A stretch of 64,000 nucleotides of DNA, from the NCBI RefSeq assembly GCF_019649055.1, contig NW_026570245.1, positions 186,001 to 250,000 on the forward strand. The letters run 5' to 3'. This document shows positions 37,740 to 51,600 of this stretch, piece after piece. Source of the stretch: Paramacrobiotus metropolitanus (lineage: Eukaryota; Tardigrada; Eutardigrada; Parachela; Macrobiotidae). Position numbers and translations under genes: made by a program. How positions within the stretch are numbered: position 1 is the stretch's first letter; each line of letters starts with the position of its first letter. Under the pieces are notes generated by a model, which was not told the origin of the DNA, did not search any database, and worked only from the letters and a program-made list of their open reading frames with translations.

Positions 37740-40700
37740 GGTAGCAACTGTCAGCCAGCGGACTTCTCCGTCAGAATGGTAGGGCCACTTCAAATACGTA
37801 TCAAAACCGTACCGATCAACTACTCTGTATCTTCAAAGCAAGACAAATCCCTGTAGTTGCATATTGTAAATAATACGTATTAATACTACTGTACATGCAC
37901 GCTACAAGTAAAGTATTCGTCAGGACTTTTTGACTGAAATTAATGTGTAAACAAAAGTTAAAAACAAGTCAAAACTCAAAAATCAAAATCGAATTTTTTC
38001 AGACTGGTCTTGCTGCATCGTTGCGTCGCAGATTCGTAACACTGTACAGGGCAATTTGTGACAGTCACCAGGGGGCGGCTGGTCCGTAGCGCAGCTGCCT
38101 CCGCCCAGGGGTGACAATTGAAAGTTCACATGAAAAATGCAACCGGGAGCACTGAAAAATTACAAATCGTATACGTAGTTTTTGACGGATGTACAGCGAA
38201 ATCACCCTCTGTAAGGTCCACCGTCCACGCCATATTTACGAAGAAAGAATTGCGGTCGGGTTCATACGAGTGGCCCCGCAAAAAAAAGCAGTAAAATAAA
38301 CGGCTTATCTAAAGCAGCGTAGTATTTATTCGTTTAGCTGTTAGCAGATACTAGTACTACTGTTCTGGGCGCTTTGCCGGGAAAACGAAAACTTGTCGCA
38401 GGCTTGCAGGCTTGCAGGATGCAGCTGATGGTGTCGAATTGGCAGTTTACTTTTTTCCAGTCATAAGTGTGGCTTTTGTTCCCGTGGCCGTAACCATGAA
38501 ATGGTCCATGATAGTTATTGTTCTTGACTGTAGTTTGAGAATTCAGTTAAATTGAACTAGAGGCACGAAATTTTGAGTAAGTGCCCTTACTGTGCCCAGC
38601 AAAGTTTACCGGTACTACTCGTAGTACTTTTTAGTTTACCGGATTAGTGCTTTTACCGGTTAGTTTAACGGGATACACTAACGTTAGTTTAATAATCGTG
38701 GCTGACTTTCCAGTTTCCAGAGTCGAGTTGACGGTGCTTGATATGCACGTCAGTTATGTAAGCGTAAACAAGAAGATTTTCTCTCCATTTTATTGCGTAA
38801 CATTTTTACCAATGAAAAAACACATCTTGTGGCACATGTGCAGCTTATTTACACCCCGTATGTGACAGTAATATGTTGCGAGTCGTTTGGCCAAGTCGAT
38901 AAACGCAGCAAGTGAACGAGTTGGAAATTAAAGAGAGTAATGTTTGCTCAGAGATAGCTGGCCGAAGGGAGAGCCATGTGCCATCAGCGTATCCGCATTT
39001 ATATCATACGCTCGGCTAAATCATACTCCTTCCGTGTCGGTCCCGGAAAACACCGAGAAGCCAGGCTCCCAGCTAGAACAGAGCATAAAAACCAACCAAT
39101 GTCGATCGATGTAGCAGCACGTTAAAGGGGTCGCTCCCGACAACATTCCCTGTTCACCTGCGCTTCACGCTGCACTGCAGCAATGAAACTGCACTCTTGG
39201 TGACAAATATTTCCTGAACGCCGGTCGATGCGGACAACTCGCGCTAAAACTGTCATAGTCTGGCAAATATTCCCTGTTATCACAACCCTAATTGCTGTTG
39301 AACGGTTACAGGACAATACAGGTTCACCTACCCATATTTCCTGAATTCCTGTCAAAACAGCGATCGATGCTGACCGTCACCGATCAGGCAGTCAACCGAG
39401 CGATCAATCCCTGTTTTTTGCTGAAATACCATAGTACTACTGTACAGGAAAGCTGGCGTACAAGCCCTATTTTGGCCAGGACCGTGCCAAGGAAAGCGCT
39501 CTTTCACAGTGTGAATCGACAATCTTCCTGGTAATGGGTAAATTAAAATACTACATCTCTCACAGGAAATTATCAACTATGCTGCATTGATCACGGCCGT
39601 TGCGCGTACACAGAGCCCGGCCCTGTATGTATTCCTGTCGGATTCGCCGAAGAGATTTACCATCACAGTCGTACCGTGCTTAACTGTCTCCCTGTTTCGT
39701 TAAAGATTTTACGGTCACTTTTCAACATTAATTTTGGATATTTGCCGCGATCAATGCGCTGGAAGCGTTCTTTTAACGGATAGATCCAGCGATCCTTATC
39801 AACACGCTTTGGGATATTTTTCCACGCATTAATAAGCGGAAGGTACGAAATAATTTGTGAGGTATATATACGTTACTACGTATACGATACGTAATTCAAC
39901 GCTCAATCCTACCATTCTAAATGGTTCTGCTACGAAATTTTTTGGGCGTTTAATTCGTTGCACTGTAAATTTTTTTCCAATTAAAATGCATCGATGAATC
40001 TCATGAGCAGAGACTTTAGAGAGTTATGCAACGTTGTAGTGCCTGTAAATTCACCGCTGGATATAAAGCGTACTGGCGAAGGTTCTCGGCATCGAATGTG
40101 CAGCGTCCACAGACTGATTAGACCGCGCGCGCGCGCGTATATAAAACATGACTATTTTTCTTTTGGCTTTTATCGATTGATCTTCCCCCTTTTAAAACAT
40201 CAGCAGCAGCTCATTTCTACCACTACAAAAGTGATTTTTCCAATGTTTCCGCTTTAATAGATTTGACTAGCGTGTGCCGTTTGGGCTGATTTATTAACTT
40301 CTTATCAAATGCCGATTGCGTTTTTCCCATGTATTTTAACGCTTGTGAAAACACTCGGATTTATAAGTGCTCGAGCGATTCGCATACGCAATGCAGTGGT
40401 TTACTTGGAATTTTAATCGATAAATTTACATTATTATGCAACGATGGCAGAGGCGCCAGCTATACGTTTCTTTTTAAAATTCGAAAAATATATAATTGTT
40501 ATAAAAAGATAATGAAAAAATCAGCTATTTTTTATGGAAAATAAGCAATAATATTAACTGCCGATGATATAAATTATGATAATTATAAGTAAAGGTTACG
40601 TTAGTCCCCACTAAATTTTTCTGCTTTAGCAATATATATTGTGCAAAAATGTAGATACCATAAATTAAAATTACAGATTATTTGTATGTCCGCTATTACA

Positions 40701-42688
40701 ATTTCCGTGAAAGGTTGTGCAGCGCATTGTATTGAGTGTTCGCGGCGTTTATTAGTTAGTTACAAACATTATCGCCGGTTTTTTTACAATGGAGCACACG
40801 TGGATGTGACCGAGGTCAAAATAACCGGATGCGCTGTTTAATAAGTGTATGCGTTTATAGTTGAACCATCGATAATCATCCTGATGCAGATTGTACGCAG
40901 AATCGGTCCGGACGATTATGTAAATGGTATCAAGTTTTTATTAAGCACTTGATGCGCCAGCTCTTTATTCCGCCACATCAGAAGATTTTTATACCCGCTT
41001 TAATGCACACGTAGTCGTATATCCATACAGCAAAACTGGTGATTTTTATTGCTCTAAGCAGGCAAATCGAATGTGAACGAGTATGCATTGTGTAAACAAG
41101 AAATACGCGTATCTTCATCTTGAAATACAATTGCACTCTGGATGGATAAATTACACAATTTCACGGAAATTATGCCAGCTGCATTATATTTTTCAAATTG
41201 CTAAACATATCGACTTTTGAGTCAGTTTGATTTATGGCTGATTGCATATTCCCAATCAATGTAGCGAAAGAAGGTACAATTTGAGTTCGCAACATTTGCT
41301 AGCAATTTTTTACATATGGTTTTTGTCGGACTAATTAATTACGTAATGCATTCCGTCAATTATCGGTTTGACGGGAGGAAGCGGAATTTTTTAGGCGTGT
41401 CTGTCTGCGTATATTTTTAGAATTTCCGGTGGAGGAGAAACAAATATGTAATTATCAACAAATTGGGATCACATGTTACGTAACCCTCATGTCAATCGTC
41501 TGGCATTTTAAATGGCGCGTGCACGCCAACGGGACGAGATGGCGAACGGCACAGATTGTCACTTGTATTAGTTGTATAAGAAAGAATGTAGGAGAATGTT
41601 ATATCTATATGTATAGTATATATCAAGTGCCGCAGATTCAACCTTTAGCTAGTGATACCAACTTAAACAGAATCTCAAAGTAGGATCGCGTATTTATATG
41701 CAACCGATCCACAGAATGAACGAAATTAAAGAATGTATATAGATATATATGAAATGTATCGTTTAACTGATTATCAGTAACACCTGAAAAGTTTACCCTG
41801 CGAGCATGTTATTTTAATAATAATATTATTTATTATTTATTAGTTATTTTAATAATATCTTCACTTTAACGACGGCAGACATACATAAGAATGTTTATTT
41901 GTAGATAAAAGAATAGCATGATTAGCGAGTCACATCATCGTATCCCCGCGCAGTCGTGGCCAGACACAGCAGCCAGTGCATTACCGGCAAACATATAGCG
42001 ATCATTTCCGGGCGTGGATCGCAGCTTGTGTGGATGAGAGCACCGGGGCTGCGCGCCGACAGCCAGCGTTTGGGTATATACACGCCAGATATATTTTACG
42101 TCCTCCAACGGTCCATCCCGTTTTTCATTCATACAACACCGCCTTACACACACACGCACACACGCTCACTCACATATACACACACACCGACGGAAAACGA
42201 CAGGATCGGAACGCGGCGGCGCACACCAGCTCTAAATCTATCGCCACACACACACATAAACCAAACGGCTGTGTGTGTATACCGTATGCGTGTGTGTGTG
42301 TGTGGAACTGGATCGAGCGGATTTTTTGACGACGCAAAGAGCGAAAAGAGAGGGAGAGAGAGCAGCTAACGGCATCCTGTCTGCTACTGCTGTTGGATTA
42401 TAATCACTGGCAAAACATGGATTAGTTAACGGTTACGACGCCGCGACCACTCTCCACAATTCGTGTGTCGACCGACGGAACGCGACCCGTGCGCCACCGA
42501 CGACCAGGTCTGTTTTGTTGTGATATTCTGTCTTGGAAAATATGATGATAACCGTGCTGGATGCCAGTGGGGTTGATATACTGCATCGCCGACCCGCCGT
42601 GGATGTATGATCGGTTGTTGTGTGGGACTATTCGTTAGCGGGGACGCAGGGAGGGGAAGCTTCGAACGTGTGTGTATTTTGATGGTGG
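37740..42688. other. Long intergenic region between ZMAT2 and the RGS gene
   Basis: No supported gene. It is AT-rich with several TATA-like stretches, including (CG)n followed by TATATAAAA near 40128-40146. A loosely repeated phrase (ATTTCCTGAA...CGATGC) recurs between 39200 and 39400. The right end (42130-42305) carries CA and GT dinucleotide runs next to the presumed RGS promoter. The open frames at 41956-42369 arise from these repeats. Confidence 0.4.
42143..42305. repeat. CA-repeat tracts and facing GT tracts (microsatellite foldback)
   Basis: CA runs at about 42143-42187 and 42244-42256 are followed by GT runs at about 42272-42278 and 42290-42303. CA followed by GT on the same strand can fold into a hairpin. 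It lies some 400 bases upstream of the first RGS coding exon. Confidence 0.7.
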
Positions 42689-45600
42689 ATGCTCGGCGAT
42701 TTCTCCCGTCCGCTGGCTAATCTGATCAAGTTCTCCCTTATGACAATGTTAAAGCAAGATTCCCGACCGGTGAGTGACAGTCTCCGCTGATCAATCGTTG
42801 TGGCGCTTTTTAATTCCCGACATTAGAATATGCGTGGGAACTTGTCATAGCATTAAATGCAGACACAATGTTCTTTCTAAATTGTAATAAAATTGCGTGT
42901 AGACAATTGTGTTTAATGAATTTTTGCAGCAGCAATACGAAAAACTGTTTTCTAACTACAATACACTGTACTTGAGGGGATATACTGCAATACTGATTAT
43001 CACTTCAGTGGTATAGCGAAGCAGTAGTACTTCGGTAAACCAGACAGTTTTATTACCTGCTTTTGTACGAAATTTTTTTTAAAACCTGGATCGATCTTCC
43101 CTAAATTATAATTAATTTTGTGATTGAAAGTATTTCGGTGTGCCGTTCTTTTATGAATAACGATCAAAGCGAGAGAAAATTTTTTACAATATTGCACTTT
43201 ATATTTCATAAAATGCCCGATCTGTCAACGACGTGTACGCGCTGGTTCTTTGGGAACATGGTTTGTCCGCGGTGTAAAATTTTACGTAAGACATAACACT
43301 GATTACCGAGCGTAATGTATATGGATGTTATTTGGCACAGCAGGCGTTAGCGTTAACGTTATCGCTGGTGCTGTTTTCTGGCCCGGTCCCCGCAACTGCG
43401 CCGTGTTGCGGATATATACGTGTTGGCAATGGTTGCTCATCTTGGCGTCGATTTTCGATCTTTTGTCCATATATTGATTTTCCCTTTCCGCGTTTCCACA
43501 GTATATACAGCGTTTCGTGTTCCTTTTTCTATTCCCCAGCACTCAGTCCCGCAACACAACTCTGTAGAGGCTGGATTATATACACTGTAGTGCAAGCTGT
43601 ACACGTTTATCTATATACCGTCTATATATCGTCAAGTTGTTCGCCGGACAAAAACCGATATTGTACCCCATTGGCAGCTGTTCAATACGAAGGACGCCCA
43701 TTTAATCAAATTTGCTACAAAATTTCCCCATTGTAGCCAGTGCGTACCGATTGTTTGGGGGAATAGAGCAGGGCACACGGAAAAAAGGAATCAGTTTCCT
43801 TAGATAAATATGCCAGCGTAAGGATAACGTAAGGTTTATCATATGAGCAACACATCAACGATCCGCCTTATTCGATAAATAGCATTTTTTACTTGATCCT
43901 ACTCAAGCAGCAGAGAAAACTACATTAGCTAGTATTCTGTACAAAACTCCTTCCCGAGCCGGATGAAAAAATATGCCTGTAAAATTTTGGCCAGATTTGC
44001 AGCGCCTTGGCATTGCAATGTAGATCTTAATTCATATTCATTAACCGTTTTTATTTTTGTAATATGGGGATAGAATTTTTGTTTGCATAAAAAGTTGTTA
44101 CTTTTTTTATTGCTTGTTCTTTTGATTCCTGAACTATTTAAAGCAGGCGTATTTAGAATTGCTTCATATGCAGAACGATTGATTTTCCGCATTAATTAAG
44201 GATGACATAAAATACCGGTAACATTTGTGCAGTAGAAACATATAAAAATTTCAACACCTCCAGGTCATATAGTGGCGTTTTGTTGAGATCCCAGCAGCCG
44301 GGAAATCTATATTGATATTAATGGGTGGTCTGTCACAGTTAGGGCCGGGGTGAAGGAATCTCATGAATTTTGATGGGGACCTTGTTTTCTGTATATACGC
44401 TGCATGTACAGTACACGCGGCGCGGAATATACTGCAACATGTTGGCGTAGTATACAGTGGGTTTAAGAGCCGTGGTTACATAAATTTTTATCTACTTTCT
44501 CCGCATCCTGCCGTAGCTGCCAACGTGTGATGTAATTGCTGGCCGAAAGGTCTGTGATCCTGCGACTCCACTGCTAATCTCCAGAGGGCATCCGGGGCCG
44601 CGCGACGGCATCCCCAATCGATACCCATTTCCATAGACGAATAACTCGCCACGTCGCGCTTCTATCGCTTCTTCCCCGTTTTTCCTGCATGACTGCTGCC
44701 GGTTGCCGGGAATTGCGCTATACAGCATTGAACGGTCGGCGCGGCGCATGCAGCGCACAACAGTGCCAGGGCTATACTTGTCCTGTCACACAAATATACT
44801 TGAGATAAATTGACTAATCGGAAGAACATGTAATTCCTATTATCTGCTTTATAATACGCCAAGGAGCAGCCGGCATTCTATATATGTTTGTGTGTGTGTC
44901 GGGATAGAATAATGCATTCAAGTACCGATCATGATCACTACACTGACAGACTGGTCTATTAGTGTTGCACTTTATTTGCTATACACATTACTCGTGTTTG
45001 TCAAATAACTTTTATGTCCAATTAAAAAACTCTATGCAAAATGAGATAGTCAGAATTTGAGGCTTTTATCTAGTAGGTTTAATTCTAAAACAGAAAATCC
45101 TTTTACAATTTTTAAGTCCAATATCGAAAAATCTTATTGTAATTTTTTATATGTATTAGAAAATGCCTACTTTTTCAAATAACTTTTAAGGTTTCGTTAG
45201 CAGTTTCCGTTTATGGATAGCCTGCATTTTGCTGTGATTCAAATTGTTGTCGTTTACAACATTAGCTAAATGTAAGGTGTGTGTCGCATGTTATACTCGT
45301 ATTTATAGCAAATGCCATTAATATCGCACGCAAAAACCCGAATTCAATTTGTAAACACATTCGACCCAGCATAATCCAATAAGATCTTTGAATGGCGTAT
45401 TTTTACCCGTGAGCCCCTTCAAAATACGCGCCGTTTACGTCATAATTCACACGTGTGCGCTTATACAACAAGGGCGCACCTTAATTTGTTTACAGTCGAC
45501 CGCGTAAGGTCAAGCGCCGCGCGTACTACGATGTTGTCTATTGGCATGTGGTCAGAAGAATGCAAACACACAAATCTGACTAATACACACATAAACACAG

Positions 45601-48600
45601 CGCGGCCACGCGTCATGATAACCCTGGGCGCGACCTCCGCGTTCGTATAATGCACACATACTGCACTGGGAACCGGAAGTCTTCTACGCCGGGAAACCAC
45701 AACAGATCTTTTATTTAGCATCAAGTGGCCGATCGCGCACTATATGTGCGTAATGGCGCGCGCGCTTATATCTCACTCCGTATATATAAATGTATATATG
45801 CACACTGGCCGTGAATGTTTGTACGCATGGAAGGAATGTGATGACAACAGTCCCAACGCGGCCAGACAATGACGTCAGTGGCTCCTGCAATTTGATAATC
45901 TTGTGGTGGCAGCATTCGAGTGTCGGCCGACCAGCGATAACTCCCCGATATTAATCGGCAATTTGCGTACAGCTTCTCGCAATGGCTCTTGTTGACAACA
46001 TGTTTGCGACCTGAATATATTGCCATTAATACTACGTTGTAATAACGGTTGCATTCATTTACCGGTATTCGTATTTCCTGGTTCGCGAGCAAAAAAATTG
46101 TATCATAAATTCTATCTATTCTTTTGTAAAATAAATGCCATAACCGATTCATAATTGTTTCTGCAGTTGTTTTATTTAGCTAAATAAGTTACTCTGGGTC
46201 ATGAAAACCCATTGGAAATTGTGTCATCGCATTGGTAAATTTTTAAACATTTATGTACAGTTTCGTGTAATGTGAGCCTATAATTTTTCCCATCATCACT
46301 TTTTGGGACAGGATCGGTCTAATGGTATCTCGGTGAAATCAATTTAAGCACTGGCTGTTAAAAATTGATAGCAAGTAAATGGTATTTGCAGTATATATAG
46401 GCGCCTGTCTCCGGCACAGTATAGAAGGTGGAAACACGCCGCAATAAATCTGCTATGTGGGAGAAGTAATCAGGTCACGAACCCGGTTCCGTTCAAGAGA
46501 ATTTGACGTTTATTGCCGTCCTTGCTACATGTAACAAATAGGAAGCTATGCTAATTGTCGTTCAATTTCAAATCCTATCCCGTCCAGATTGGCAACACTT
46601 TACTACTGTACATGCCATCTTCATTAATAAATTCTCGATTTGCCGGCGATTCTGCGTCGTTTTTAATTACCGGACATGGACAGCTAGGTTTGGAAGTGTA
46701 AGATTAATTGCTTCTAAAAACTCCGTAAGATAAATGTTTGTTCTATTTCTGAATTTTATGGACGGGTGGCTTGCGTAGACTTAAATCTGCTGAAGACTTT
46801 TATTTTGTCTTAAAAACTAATATGGAATGTATTATAGGCTGTTTAGTTAAAGATAATTTTGTACTGACGCAAGATCGTAAAAGATTTATATATGCATAAG
46901 CTGCAGTCGAGCGAACAGCTTTGTGTTGTTCGTCACCAACGTCGTCAAAACATGGGATATGTACATGCTTATACCTTCCAACTTTTTTTACCCTAGCGGC
47001 GTGTTTACGTACGTGCGTCGCCTAACACATCCATTTTTCAAGTAATTAATTAGCGTGTGACCGGCTTCGAAGCTGGTGCTATTTACAGCCAGCGCTTGAG
47101 AAAAAACGTGGCTTTAGCAAATGAATTCGTTTACCATTTTCTTTGGATCATGGCGTAGGTAGCTGAAAAGAGCGTATCATCAGTGGCACGAGTATAAAAA
47201 TAACCACTCTTCCTGTTACGTCAATGCCTGGCCAAACTGTTGCAAGAATGGGAAATCCGCGTGTGAATTGGTACAAGTGTAATACCCATGTTGTTATGTA
47301 CGGTAAAGCCGGGGCCGGCCGGGACCAAATCTCTTCTCGTTTATGAATAGGAAAACAGACACTCTCGGGCGCAAGGTGCAAAACAGCGACACTGCTGACG
47401 TCAATGGCGGCCAACTGCATCACGTGCCGGATTGCCAAAGTGGCATGATGGTGTTATTGATACTTATGCACACACACATTCTGCACGGGATACAGTACAC
47501 TGTACATACACCGATGAGCGGTGTCGGTGACACTTCCGGTCCGCTGGGTTCTCCGGCTTGACCTTAACCGGTGATATTGTTGTGTGTTTCCCCTTTAACA
47601 ATGTGGAAAGAGCACTGGCGCACAGTGTCGCAATAATAACGGCGCGTTGTGGATACATGTGTTTACCAAATCCGACTTGTAGAACTGGCACTGCGGTCAG
47701 GCAACCGCTCTGTTGTGCGAAATTTTGAAGGTCGGTAAATACGTACAGTGAATACCAATTTAAATATTTTATGTGTGGTTTTAATCTTAGTTTTACATTT
47801 TAGTTTTTCTAAATTTTGATTGATTTAGTTGATTGCAGTTGTACATAAGCCTCTTGGTACAGGGATATAATTATACACTTCGAACAGCATATTACGCGCG
47901 AGTACAACACGTACATACCACACAGCACATGCATTGTAAGTTTTACGGTACATCTGAACTCAAAAATTTTCGCAGTAGTAGTTGTAATTTTTTTGGATGT
48001 GCATGAACAGGCAAGCTTGTAACTTGCCGTACATGTTGCAGGATTACAGTACACAATATGCGGATGTTTTGAAAATAGGGCAGGGTACTCGTGTTAAGCT
48101 GCAAAAGTTCTACTATAAAGGGAGGAGAATCCACGACATAAAAACAGCCGGTATCTGCGTCCTTTGCTGTTCGAATATTTGCAGGAATGTGCATCCGTCA
48201 TGCATCGACCGATTATGGCTCGCATAGCATGTTTTGTAAAGCAGTACAGTTATTAATTAGTTGTCACTTGACTCATTCCCGAATTAAAATTAACGGCCTC
48301 TGATACCGCTGCGTTACGCATCGACGGTACTTGCCAGTGGACATTGGGCAGTTTGCCCTGGATTGTTACGTTTTACATTGCTGTATACTGCATCTGGCAA
48401 ACGTTCACTCGTGGATATACTTTCTAGCCGAACATATAACGCTGCTCCAGTTATCCGCGTATCTCGTTGTTGTTGTTGATGTGAGGCAGGATAATCTGCG
48501 AGATAATGCAGTATGTAGAGTAATACTCTGGAAAAGTATTTTACGTTATTCTAAAAGTTAAGCCGTGGAGCGGCGCCGCAAAGCCTTAAACTATCATTAT

Positions 48601-51600
48601 GACTTGTTGGCCCACGAAATAATTCTCGTATAAAAAACAGTGCAGATACTTGGGAAAAATTCTTCTCCTGACCCGTGACTCTTTTAAGAAACATACAAGC
48701 TGCTTATTAGAGCGCCCGAAACCTTAATATTTTCTGTTCTATGCGGGTACTGCGTCTGTACTTACAGATTAAATTGCACTTACAGGTTAAATACTTGCGT
48801 CTGCACAGCTTGACTGGGTGCCTTGTACATCGCCGATGTACATCGGGGACGGTACTTGGGAACATACATTCCCGCGTGTAGTATCTTATATGGTCTGCCG
48901 AATACCGACAGATGGCGCTTTTGTAAACCAAAGAAGCCGGCTTTATCTACGAGAGATTTAAGCGTTGCTTTGGCATAATATGGGTTCGGGTGCTGCATGA
49001 GTTTGTATAAGGTATCCACGTAGTACTTATCAAATGTTTTCTTTCCACGAATTTTCTGATACTATAACAATTATAGAGATATCGCGTGGTAAACTGGGTA
49101 CAAGGGCCGCACGCTAGTAAAGCATCATGTATCTATATGAAACTCTTGGCGAATTTAGAAAAGAATGCTTCCTACTGTCTTCAAGACCTCTTTAAATAAT
49201 ATTATTTTGTTGTGGTATCTGCGTGCTGGCTTTCCTGGAAAGCCGGGGCTGGATGCTGGAAATCTTGCACAGAGTGCAAAGAACCATTGTGAGGGACAAA
49301 ATTTTTACCCGTATACTCGTTACTCGTTTCACGGTGCTTGCACAGCCACGAATCATGATTATATCGAAAACTTCGCGCTGCTACCGCTGAAACTTTTGAA
49401 ACCAAGCAACTTACTTTGGAACAAATTACTGCGCTTTCTAAATAGCTACTCAACGTCCAGAAAATATAAATGTATAAGACTATATTCACTTAGAGGAGTT
49501 TATTACGCAGAACATTGCACTGATGTTCATTTTAAACTTTTAAGGAGTTTATTTCACCGATAGCGCGACGGCCGCAGTTGCTAAGTTTAAACAGAAGTGA
49601 CGTTATATTCTTACAGTTACAAATTACAACTATCATTTCGATCCAGTTTCGGGAAAGTACAAAAACTTAAATTGTAACTTTTAACCGTTTATTAAACTGA
49701 CACATTAAAAATTTGTTTTTTCTCTTGTGATAAAGCACTGGTCAACGGTCATCATGACGATAAAGCACCGCATCTGTAATTTAAGTACACAATAATTAAC
49801 TCATCCATGTATTACAGATGAGTAGTGCATCGTACGCGGGAAATGATCTCCGGCTGCGCAATAATAATCCCAATCCGCGATCCCGGACAAGTGTCGATAC
49901 GCCACCTTCCTCACCGAACCAATCAACCGATCGCAGCCTAAGAATCTGCTGCTTTTCCTGCTGGTAAGTTTTTAAAAGGAACAATCCGCACCCCGATTCA
50001 CAGTACTATGCCGGTTGTATGGGTGTACGTGTTATGGGCGTACATGTCGTTATACATCTCGGTTAATTACACTAAAGTGCTTTCCGGGAACTTTCGTTTT
50101 TCTACACATCTTTCATCATACTCACGCGACCCTGTTGGCGCTACCTCTGTGTAATGGTATCCTTCTCCATCCACCAGATGCCGAGCATCCGGCTTAATGA
50201 TGGAAAAGGCGCGCCACAATCGCACTATGCATGCACGATACATACGCATTGTTAATGCATATATTCGGTAATAGTATATACTTCGCGTTCACTTGGAGAT
50301 CTTCTTACTCTGACGAAATCTACCAGTGACTCATGTCCACCTACACCAGATCCGCATTGACTCACTCACCCCGTCCCGCTACTGCGGCGGGAAAACGTTT
50401 TCCCACCGTGTGCGCGCGCGCTCACTCAGAGTACTGTGATAAATTAAAGGTCACGCACATGGGCCTAGGGAGGCTGGAGGGAAATCAATCAGGCGTATGG
50501 GCAGCGTGTGTTGCCGAGAGATCTCCGTATAATCCACTGCAGCCTGTTCTCTCCTCCTCTTTCGCTTCATATCTCTCCTTACCATCCATCCACACCTTCC
50601 TAAACGCAGTGCTGCCGGCGGAAAATGCGCCGGCTCGCAGTGTATATCTATGTATCCGGCAGATTGCCTTTGTGGCCCACACACTCTCACTCTTCTATGC
50701 TTCGTTCTGCGTCCTTGGTTGCGCTCGCTTGACTAACGAGGCACACCACGCTGCAGCCAGGCCAAAGGCTTATGTAACTATCCGATAAGCCGACGTTTTC
50801 CGCTCCACGCTAAATGGACTAATGGGGGAGAAGGAAAACTAACAGGAAAAACTTGGCCGTTTTTGTGTAGCCTCGCCTTTTATGTATCTGCGGTAAATTA
50901 TTAATTAAACTTTGAACCAAAAAATTTCTTTGACTCTTAATTTTCTGCTGACTTGAACGCTATTTGCTTTCAGATTTCATAGACTCTCTGAAAGATGTTG
51001 AAAAAAGCAAAGCAGCGAGGTTTTCTTGATATAAACTAAAAATCGCTACTTGTTCCTTATCATTAATATTGGTTTTCTTTAAAATGCGCATCAACAATTG
51101 AACATTTTAATGATTGAACATGCAAGAATTAATACAAATTTAAGACTGGATCGAAAAAATTATGATCGGTTTACTTAAATAAACGGGTATGATTTGCTTA
51201 TTTTGCCGGTAAGGCTTAGGCACAGTAACGTCGGTTTCACGTTAGACGTTTACCGGTCCAGCCGGACTGGGAATCAGGTTGGCTCTCTTGGCCGTTCTAC
51301 GATTTCATTAGCCTTTTGGAGAAAACGTGCGCAGCGGATGCAGCGGTCTAAACAGGAGAACAAAGCGGTTAATTTGCTGCTATACTGCACGCGGCCGGTA
51401 CATGCCGGGACTGTATATTAACGGCTACATACATATATGTATGTTGTACGCTTAATGGAGCCTGGGCTGCTGCTGTGGGGATTTGCGCCGTCCATGCGGC
51501 GGATGCGGGCGCACCCATATTTCCATTAATCTCTCACCAGGTGCCGATCCATCACTGGATGCCGGCACCGCTGATTCGTCGGCCGGCCGCGTGCAGCAGC

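Noticed and set aside
38070-38110. tRNA-like phrase (GGTCCGTAGCGCAGCTGCC)
   Set aside because: No TTC-loop B box or acceptor stem could be paired.
41956-42369. 137-residue and overlapping 117-residue frames upstream of RGS
   Set aside because: They are produced by CA/GT repeats (THTHTHT runs).
49165-49563. 132-residue plus-strand frame just before the second RGS exon
   Set aside because: No acceptor/donor logic or homology, and not in phase with the exon at 49818.
50333-50788. 151-residue frame in a GC-rich intron patch
   Set aside because: Open frames occur on both strands at once, a sign of base composition and not coding.
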